The position numbers and the translations under genes are program-made. 64,000 nt of DNA, from positions 11,201,913 to 11,265,912 of the forward strand of contig NC_030853.1 of the NCBI RefSeq assembly GCF_000208745.1. Reading direction: 5' to 3'. The DNA comes from Theobroma cacao. Taxonomy: Eukaryota; Streptophyta; Magnoliopsida; Malvales; Malvaceae. How positions within the stretch are numbered: the first letter of the stretch is position 1; every line of letters starts with the position of its first letter. Below are positions 57,274 to 64,000 of the stretch, in pieces. Below the pieces are notes generated by a model that was not told the origin of the DNA, ran no database searches, and saw only the letters and a list, made by a program, of their open reading frames with translations.

Positions 57274-59315
57274 TGTAAAACCCGACCCTATAAACACATG
57301 TCATGACATACATGCACTGAGTAGCATGTTATTACGCTAGAAAAGCCACTAAGAATAGATGAAACCCAGTATTGTACCTAACGGTACACTTGAGTTGATT
57401 TAACCTCGAACTAGTTCAAATAGGAATTGTAGGATGAAATTCTCACAATACCCACCCTTGGCCGAATATTCAGTGATGTACAATGATGATGAACTGATTT
57501 TTATTCTAAGAGAAATGAAGAGAAAATGATGAAAAATGGTTAAATGTGATAGAAAAACAAAGTGGAAAATTAACCGAGTTAATATTCCATGTTTGACCGA
57601 ATTTTTCAAGGAGGAAAGTGAGCTGATTTTGGTGATTTTAGACGGTTATTGGCTGATATTTAATGGTTAGAAATGTTGGAGAGAAAATGGGACAATTTAG
57701 AGCTAAAATGGGGCGTGTTAGCAATTTATCAAGTAAAGTGCCAAAAATAGGTTAATACCGCGTTTAAGCCGTTTTAGGCTATTGCATTTCATACCATGCA
57801 TTAGTATAGGATTTAAGTCAATTATATAGTGTTTTAGCATCAATGTCGTGAATTGTGTAATTTTTGCAATGTGTCTAGGAGGAGAGCCTTCCGGTAAAGG
57901 CAAGGAAGTCGTACCCGACGAACAGTGATCGGGGCACCTAGAAAACATTTAATTTGTACAAACTGTGAGTAAACCTATTATTCTTATAAATTATCTAGAG
58001 TTTATTTTTAAATACTCTTTATGTATTTTATGAAACGAAAATGAGATTAAAATGGGACTTTTGATGTTTTAGAAATAAATGTGACAAATAAATATATTGT
58101 GTTGATTATCTGAAATAAGAAACTTTTGATCATGAAATTGAGTAATTGGAGGCTGCCAATTGTCTTGAAAAATATATTTTCCTATGAATGGCTTATGATA
58201 TATGAGTATATGTGGCTATATTTTATAATTGCATTGGGAATTTATGTAAGCTGTCTTTTACTATGCAGGCTGCATAAATAAATAAAAGCCACATTATACT
58301 GTCGAAATTTTATTAAAATAGGTGGTTTTAGTCACTACAGTGACAGGTTTCCGTGGATTGCCTATTAGAGGGGTACGGTAAACCCAGTTGCATAGTTACT
58401 CCAGTTGTAGAGGAGAGGAGGGTAACTCCCGAGGTAGTGTTAGAGCTCATTTCACGTCGAACCCCCACGTGCATGTGTAACTCGGCCAACGTCAAGGAAT
58501 GACTTGTTTTCAAAACTAACATGTGTTTAACATGTAAATATCTTAACAACCTTGGCGGACTCGGTTAGATGCCTCGGCCAGGGTATCCCTAAGGACTAGT
58601 TTTTGGCTTAAGCCCTGTTTCTGATAAAAGTCATAAGCCTTAACAACTGTTTTGGTAAATTACAAATATTTTATGGTTTAAGAAATAAATTGAAAACCTT
58701 ATGAAATGGTTTGTGATTTGTTGTTTAAACTTGCCTCCATTTTACTCGCCTTTAGATATTTATAATAATGTCTGTTTACTCATTGGGATTGCAAAATCTC
58801 ACCCACCTCCTTTCCAAATATTTCAGGCCTGTGATAGCTTGTAGATACCCGATTTTGTCGAAGATTTCAGTTGACCCCTCTATCTCACAGACAATAGATT
58901 ACTATCACCAACACTTGCTGTATTTATGGGCCACTTGTCATTGTAATTATTATTGTACATTATAACTTTGTAAATTATTATATGTATGAATTTATTTTAC
59001 TTCCACGTTACAAAAGATTGCTTACACGTATTTCTATAAATATTTTTTTATATAAAAATACTATATTTTAATCAATATTTTGAATGGTAATATTTGTGTA
59101 TAAATCCTTTTAAAAAAATAAAAAATAAAATAAAATAATTTTTGTCTTTTGATTTACTTAAGCCGGAAACGACTAGTAATTGTTTAAAACGGAATGTTTA
59201 ATAACGATTGCTCACAGGAAAGGTAAAAAACTGATACGTAAGCCTTGCGGGGTTCCGATTGGCATTTCGGGTAATGAGTGTCAATCAGGACGTCGCGGGG
59301 TTTCGGGTCGTGACA
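57274..59315 (+). repeat. 3' LTR of the D2 element
   Basis: 2042 bases, collinear with the 5' LTR. It ends GGGTCGTGACA, intact, but lacks about 20-25 bases near 59297 (the segment with CGGTTGTCATAGGCCCGAGG in the 5' LTR). Most differences seen by eye are C-T or G-A, many at CpG. Confidence 0.93.
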
Positions 59316-59353
59316 ATTTTGGTTCGAAATTTTGAAGTGTGACTTTAGTCATA

Positions 59354-60050
59354 GGATGGGAACAAGCCATGCAAATAGAAATTTATATGATAAAAAGAAA
59401 TGGTACATGAACATTGGTAGATAAACCCAATGAAAAAAAAGTCATAGGAGTTAAATGGGTGTTTAAGGCTAAGCAAAATGTGGATGGGACATTAAACAAA
59501 CTGAAGGCTTGATTGGTGGTGAAAAGATATTCTTAAGTGTTTGGAGTACATTAGTTGGAGACATTCACACCTATTGTAAGACACGATACTTTCCGATTGT
59601 TGGTTACTTTAGGTGTTAAGGAAAATTGAAAATTTTGACACTTGGATGTAAGGTCAGCTTTTCTAAATGGAATGCTGAGAGAAGAAATTTTTATAGAGCA
59701 ACCAAAAGGTTTTGTGGAACTTGGTAGTGAAGACAAAGTTTGGAAGTTGAACAAGGCACTTTATGGGTTCAAATAGGCACCCAAGTCTTAGTTTGAGAGA
59801 ATTGATACTCATCTCTATAGTAAAGGCTTCAAATGAAGTGAGAATGAGCCTACTCTTTAAATCAAAAGCTTAAATGGTGCAACTCAACTCATAGTGTTGA
59901 TTTATGTAGATGATCTATTAATACCTAGAATGGATCTTGGTGAAATGACCTATTTCCTAGGGATGGAATTCATTCAAAAACCAAGTAATATATTTGTTCA
60001 TCAAGGTAATATGCTAAAGACGGGCTGAGGCAATTCAATATGGGTGCCTA
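59354..60050 (+). pseudogene. Copia element T: reverse transcriptase, first part
   Basis: Reading on after the D1 truncation: EQAMQIEIYMIKRNGT, NEKKVIGVKWVFKAKQN (about 59432), TFTPIVRHDTFRLL (59567), DVRSAFLNGMLREEIFIEQP (about 59645), and LIYVDDLLI with an intact YVDD (about 59905). It then reads GEMTYFLGMEFIQ and HQGNML, and stops at RQFNMGA. Several stops lie between. A gap of unknown size separates it from the integrase end at 38887, as the N-terminal RT start is absent. The solo LTR at 60051 interrupts it. Confidence 0.88.
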
Positions 60051-61463
60051 TGATAATTCTATTTTATAAATTTATTTTATTTCAATTTTTTTATTAAATA
60101 TTAGCTAAGTCCTTAATTTTAGGTTAGAGTTTAGTTATTTTTAGTTATTTTTCCATTTAGTTTATTTTTGTCAAGTTATTTTAATTTTATGTTTTTTTAT
60201 CTTAATTTAGTTATTATTTATTAGCTTTTATGGTTTTGTAGGATTTAAGAAAATAAGGCTTAAATTGGGAAAGTAAGGTAGTTGGAGGACCCAAAATTCT
60301 ACTTACATATGCTTTGGTAGTTTGCCCATAACTCTCGCTACAAAACTCTAAATGATACGATTCTTGAACCATTGGAAAGCTAAGAGATAGAGCTACAACT
60401 TGGCCATAACTTTACCTTGAAGATAGAGAAAATAACATCGAAAGATGACGAGGTGTAATGTTACGAGAATGGAAATTGTAAAAGATGATATTTGATATTT
60501 GGGACTCATTATACTTTTAAGCCCAATTAGAGCCAGTAGGTTAACTTATAGACTTTCAGGTTAAGATTATTAGTATAAATAGGATATTTTTAGGAGAAAC
60601 TAAAGACAACTTTTGGACATTCAAGAGGCTAAAAGTTTAGGTAGAAACTCAGAAAGTAAGGCTGCAACTAACCGTTTTGTTTTCTTCCTTAGCTTTTATT
60701 TTTCTTGCTACTCCCAATGGTTGAAATTTATATATTGCTATTTGTCTTTGCAATTATCAGTAATTAATTTTATTTTCTAGGATTGCAATTGAACTCACAT
60801 GTAATCTAAATTTTCATTCTCTTTCTTACTTTTATTTAATGGGATTTGAATTGTTTATTTCAATTTGTTCTTAATGCTTTTAAACTAATTGACCACTAAT
60901 TAAATTGATCAAGGAACCTAAACAAACTTGGGAAAGGGAGTTTAGTGCAGACTAAAATTGAGATAGCATATAATCATAGTAATTGATTTGTGTATAGGAT
61001 AGGGATATACCGATATGCCATATGTAGCCAGATTAGAGCCTAAACTTAATGAATATGCTTTAATTTCAATTCATATAAGATATTGTGTTGTCATTAAAAT
61101 AAATAGTTTTATAAGACAAGTCAAGAGACCATTATAAATAATTGAGGACTTTAGGTTAGTAATTCAACTCATTGAAATAAGTTAAGGAAGAGAGTTAAGT
61201 TTTAGATGAAGTGTGAAGGATATTGTAATCCTAAGCCTGTTTGATTTGCTTTTTACCCAATTATCTTGTCACTTTAATTTTTAATTAGATTAATTTTAGT
61301 TGAGTACTTTTTAGTTTAATTAGAATTCATATTTTCACTATTTGAATAAAACTAAATTGTTTTAATTTTAGTACTTGTAAAATTTTAGATCAATTCTCTA
61401 TGGGATCGATACTCTGCTTATCGTTATACTATCTTTTCGATATGTATACTTGCATAGGCAAAA
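60051..61463 (+). mobile_element. Solo Athila-type LTR in element T RT
   Basis: Begins TGATAATTCTATTTTATAA and resembles the 5' LTR at 19868-21310: TATTAGCTAAGTCCTTAATTT (60101), TGATACGATTCTTGAACC (60353), ATTGAACTCACATGTAATC (60787) and CAATTCTCTATGGGATCGAT (61393). The right end is less clear. Restoring the RT reading frame (..MGAYKVVTIPS..) puts the end near 61463, with GCCTA (60046-60050) and ATCTA (61464-61468) as a decayed duplication. Confidence 0.82.
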
Positions 61464-61580
61464 ATCTATAAGGTGGTAACTATTCCATCAATTTTGGGTA
61501 ACAAACTATGGAAAGATAATAGTGCATTAAGTGTGATTGGTAATCATTTTGGAAGTCTAATAGGTTGTTTGCTATATCTG
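61464..61580 (+). pseudogene. Copia element T: RT, last part
   Basis: NKLWKDNSALSVIGNHFGSL and IGCLLYLC, the block after the RT thumb, contiguous in frame with the part ending at 60050 once the solo LTR is removed. It ends abruptly at 61580, where an unrelated LTR start follows. Confidence 0.8.
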
Positions 61581-61917
61581 TGTGAAATCCCACCTTTTAA
61601 CTAAAGGATAAAAGTGTGACTCAACTTGGTGAGCTTAGGATTTAAAGGTTTATGAATGATTTTGAACACATTTTAGCTTAAGAATATCTTCCAAATAATT
61701 TCAAATGAGTTCGAGGGATGTTGGGATTTAAATGGGGCTAAAAGACTTTATTTTTCACTTGAAAATAACATTATGGAGCCAAGGTATCGAGACTTGATTC
61801 ATGGGAAGAGTAAAGTCTCGAGACTTTAGAGAAAGTCTAGAGACTTTAGAGGAAGTCTCTAGACATGTTACCCAGAAAAGAATGTATCGAGACTTCCACA
61901 AAAAGTCTCGAGAGTTA
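61581..61917 (+). repeat. Start of an unassigned LTR with GTCTCGAGAC palindromes
   Basis: TGTGAAATCCCACCTTTTAAC at 61581 has the form of an LTR start and breaks element T. It has no match elsewhere in the window. The right part (about 61785-61915) has repeated TATCGAGACTT / AAAGTCTCGAGACTTT-type palindromic words. It is cut at 61917 by the Sirevirus LTR; the rest would lie beyond the window. Confidence 0.6.
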
Positions 61918-62981
61918 TGTTGGCTCCAATAGTTTTTGATGATAATAAAACATTCTCATTTATTTGTGTCTAATATCTTTACTTGAGTGTGTAGGAAAAT
62001 TAATATACGAAATTAATTATTTAACTCTTCAAAGAGTATATCAAAAGAAAAAGAGGGATAAAAATAACAAGATGTAACTATCTAACAAAGAGGAAGCTTA
62101 TTGGTGAAACAAGGAAGAATGTTGGTTGACCAAGTTTCAAATTAGAGGAATGGCGAGCTAAAGAGTTTGAGAAACAGAACCAACTTAGTCGACCAAGTCA
62201 GTCAACTAAGTGCTCTATGCCAGAATCTGTAACCTGAAACAGAACCAACTTAGTCGACCAAGTCAGTCGACTAAGAGCTCTCTGTCTGTAAATTGAACCA
62301 GAGCACTACAAGACAGATTAACAGCTAGAACTCATCCTCAACTATTTCCAACGGACATAAAACTGCCAAACTGCCATCAGAGTTCCATCTCCAAGTATAA
62401 AAGGGTCTCCCAACAATTAGAAACAAGTCTTTTAGAAGCCTTGAATGAGATTTGAGCTATAGAGAGTTGAAAAACTAGAAAATCTTCACTGCACTTAAAC
62501 GCCTACTTTTTGCATTTGTATTTTGCACTCAATCTTGTACCAATAAGATCAACCAGTGATCATAAGTACTTTCTTTTACTACTCTTCTTGTAGTTTTAAA
62601 GTGAGGAAGTCAATCTAAGGGGTTGTTCAAGCTTGGGATAGCTTGATTGTTGTAGGTTGTGGTTGAGCCTTGGAAAAACCACTTTGGGTTTTAGTTTAGC
62701 CCATGAAAAACTAGTGTAAAAGGTTTTGGCTGAGCCTTGAAAAGCCATTGTAAAGCTTGGTGAAAGCTTGTGAATTTCATCGGTTCTTAATGGAATTGTT
62801 TGGAAAATCCTTGGTTGGATAATCAAGGTAGTGGATATAGGTCTTGGACCGAACCACTCTAAATTGTTGTGCATTGTTTACTCTGTATTTATTTTCTTTG
62901 TTCTGAAACTTAGTTCCTCATCTTGTCAAGAGCCGATTTGTGTTATTCACCCCCTTCTAGCACATGTAATTTGGACCAACA
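61918..62981 (+). repeat. 5' LTR of a second Sirevirus copy
   Basis: 1064 bases, TGTTGGCTCCAATAG to TTTGGACCAACA, directly followed by a primer site. It is the uninterrupted counterpart of 4465-7976. Contains CTTAGTCGACCAAGTCAGTC-type palindromic words at 62188-62275, and AAGTATAAAAGGG (62393) as a likely TATA box. The left flank AGTTA (61913-61917) would be the target duplication. Confidence 0.92.
62392..62405 (+). promoter_or_regulatory. Putative TATA box of the Sirevirus LTR
   Basis: AAGTATAAAAGGGT lies mid-LTR; the copy at 4465-7976 has AAGTATAAAAACCC at about 4936. Position before the CACTGCACTT/TTGCACTT region fits a plant promoter. Confidence 0.6.
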
Positions 62982-62983
62982 AG

Positions 62984-63000
62984 TGGTATCAGAGCTAGTT
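62984..63000 (+). promoter_or_regulatory. Primer binding site, Sirevirus
   Basis: TGGTATCAGAGCTAGTT, two bases after the LTR; complementary to the initiator Met-tRNA 3' end, as is usual in copia elements. Confidence 0.9.
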
Positions 63001-63039
63001 CCCTGTTATTAAGGCTTAACATCCTTAGGGAGGATCCAA

Positions 63040-63488
63040 ATGGCTATCCAAAAATCAGTAGTGGCTAACGGACAATCAAGAAACAGACCACCTCTGTTTG
63101 ATGGCTCTAATTACCCTTATTGGAGCACTAGAATGTCAATTTACATTAGAGCTATAGACTATGAAATGTGAGACGTCATAACTGATGGACCTTTTATGCC
63201 TTCAACCGTGAATGTGGTGACAAATGAGTTGATGCCCAAGCCAAGGTCTAAATAGACAGAGGTTGAAACTAAGAAAGTTCAAATGAACTTTAAAGCCATC
63301 AATACATTGCATTGTGCATTAACCCCCATTGAGCTTAACAAAGTGTCAAGCTGTACAACAGTGAAACAAGTGTAGGAAAAACTTAGAATAATCCATGAAG
63401 GGACTTCTCAAGTAAAGGAGTCCAAAACTGCTCTCTTAACACATAATTATGAAATGTTCAAAATGGAGCCTGATGAAGACATCACCAA
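63040..63488 (+). pseudogene. Sirevirus gag, N-terminal part
   Basis: ATG at 63040 starts MAIQKSVVANGQSRNRPP, then LFDGSNYPYWSTRMSIYIRA, the standard start of copia gag proteins (the block before the UBN2-type domain), and NYEMFKMEPDEDIT at the end. In-frame stops at about 63169 (TGA), 63253 (TAG) and 63374 (TAG) lie where Trp or Gln codons are likely, compatible with single G-to-A or C-to-T changes. A D2 LTR interrupts it at 63489. Left neighbours are the LTR and primer site in correct order. Confidence 0.88.
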
Positions 63489-64000
63489 TGTCACGACCCG
63501 GAACTCCCATCGAGCCAGTGACAACCGCCGCGACGTCCCGATAAGCACTCATTACCCCGAATGCCGATCGAAACCCCGCAAGGCTTAGCATCAACTTCCG
63601 CATCTCCCCGGTGAGCGACAATTAGATAAATCTCGCATTTCAAGAAAATATAAGTTGGTTCCAACTCAAAATAATAAAATATTATTTTCTAGCTCACAGA
63701 GGCATTTTCGTCAATTTTTTTTTTTTAAATTTTGAAATCCGAAAAATGTAATATGTAAGTGGAAACACATATTTCATGATTTAAATTAAATTTTGAAGTC
63801 TACAACATTCATTTAAAGTAAAATTATAGCTATTTGAATATAATAAAAACATTAAATAAAATATTCTATTTTCTTAAAACACAATATTTTCAAAGTCTTC
63901 CTAAAATAACTTTTGTAGCGTAAAAGTAAAATAAATTTAGTTATATAGTAATAAAGATAATTAAAGTATGAAATTTCGTTTACAGTGACACGTGGGCCCC
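63489..64000 (-). repeat. D2-family LTR, minus strand (runs off the window)
   Basis: TGTCACGACCCGGAACTCCC at 63489 is the reverse complement of the D2 LTR end. It continues collinear with the last 0.5 kb of the D2 solo LTRs on the minus strand, up to TGACACGTGGGCCCC at the edge (compare GGGCCCACATGTCACTG at 32699). The left flank ACCAA is the predicted duplication. Whether solo or full length is unknown. Confidence 0.88.

Larger units (their letters stand above)
50277..59315 (+). mobile_element. D2 Ty3/gypsy chromovirus (Tekay/Del type), structurally complete
   Basis: 9039 bases with both LTRs (50277-52330, 57274-59315), primer site (52338), gag, protease, RT, RNase H, integrase and chromodomain-like end, and a polypurine tract (57261-57272). 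The exact duplication ATTTT lies at 50272-50276 and 59316-59320. It sits inside the D1 3' LTR, so it is the younger of the two. The LTRs differ at 5 of the first roughly 120 positions by my reading, all transitions. The coding part has frameshifts, stops and a deletion in integrase. Confidence 0.95.
38888..59353 (+). mobile_element. D1 Ty3/gypsy chromovirus (Tekay/Del type), with nested insertions
   Basis: Nearly complete element inserted in copia element T. It has a 5' LTR 38888-40024 (with two deletions), primer site 40029, gag 40248, protease-RT-RNase H to about 43580, integrase split by a solo LTR at 44428-47056, a chromodomain-like end at 47736, polypurine tract 47785-47798, and a 3' LTR 47799-50276 resuming at 59316-59353 after the D2 insertion. 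The 3' LTR is truncated near 59350 and adjoining copia sequence is lost too, so no right-hand duplication remains (left flank ACGGA). Excluding nested insertions, about 8.8 kb. It cannot be autonomous. Confidence 0.9.

Noticed and set aside
1..64000. Host protein genes, tRNA or rRNA
   Set aside because: No exon-like frame outside retrotransposon sequence, and no cloverleaf or rRNA core sequence was recognised on either strand.

Overview
The window looks like a eudicot plant nuclear repeat island. It is strongly AT-rich. Apart from about 360 bases near 7977 that I could not assign, it can be explained as LTR retrotransposons lying inside other LTR retrotransposons. I see no host gene, tRNA, rRNA or CRISPR array. 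Nearly all long ORFs are decayed gag/pol pieces, or accidental ORFs inside LTRs. The species cannot be named from this sequence alone.

Six repeat families are used below. S is a Sirevirus-type Ty1/copia element (1325-7976 and 61918 to the end). T is a second Ty1/copia element (34996-61580, cut into pieces). A is an Athila-like Ty3/gypsy element on the minus strand (10609-21310), with two further solo LTRs. D1 and D2 are two Ty3/gypsy chromovirus families of Tekay/Del type, each with one nearly complete copy (D1 38888-59353, D2 50277-59315) and many solo LTRs. L3 is a long LTR-like family with no coding part seen (plus strand 7977-10608, minus strand 21313-34995).

Layout: 1-1324 is the end of a D1 LTR. 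1325-7976 is the 3' half of a Sirevirus, its LTR split by a D1 solo LTR. 7977-10608 is mainly an L3 LTR. 10609-21310 is the Athila-like element, with gag split by a D1 solo LTR. 21313-34995 is an L3 copy split by a D1 solo LTR that holds a D2 solo LTR, and by a D2 solo LTR that holds another D2 solo LTR. 34996-61580 is element T. It is broken by an Athila-type solo LTR, by the 20 kb D1 element (which holds a D1 solo LTR and the complete D2 element), and by another Athila-type solo LTR. 61581-61917 is the start of an unassigned LTR. 61918-63488 is the 5' LTR and gag start of a second Sirevirus, and a minus-strand D2 LTR interrupts it to the window end.

Exact or near-exact 5-base target duplications support most boundaries: CCCAC, CTTGA, GGCTT, ACCTC, GATGG, ATTTT and AAAAG are exact, TACTG/TACTC and GATAT/AATAT have one mismatch. 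They give a relative order of insertion. No element seen can be autonomous: stops, frameshifts and lost catalytic residues occur in every pol region. The most interesting material is structural: the recombination history, the iterated CTCGCTGCAGCGAG palindromes and GGGAGTGC minisatellites inside D1 LTRs, a possible intron carried inside the LTRs, and a 33-base chimeric LTR start. I found no convincing new coding system.
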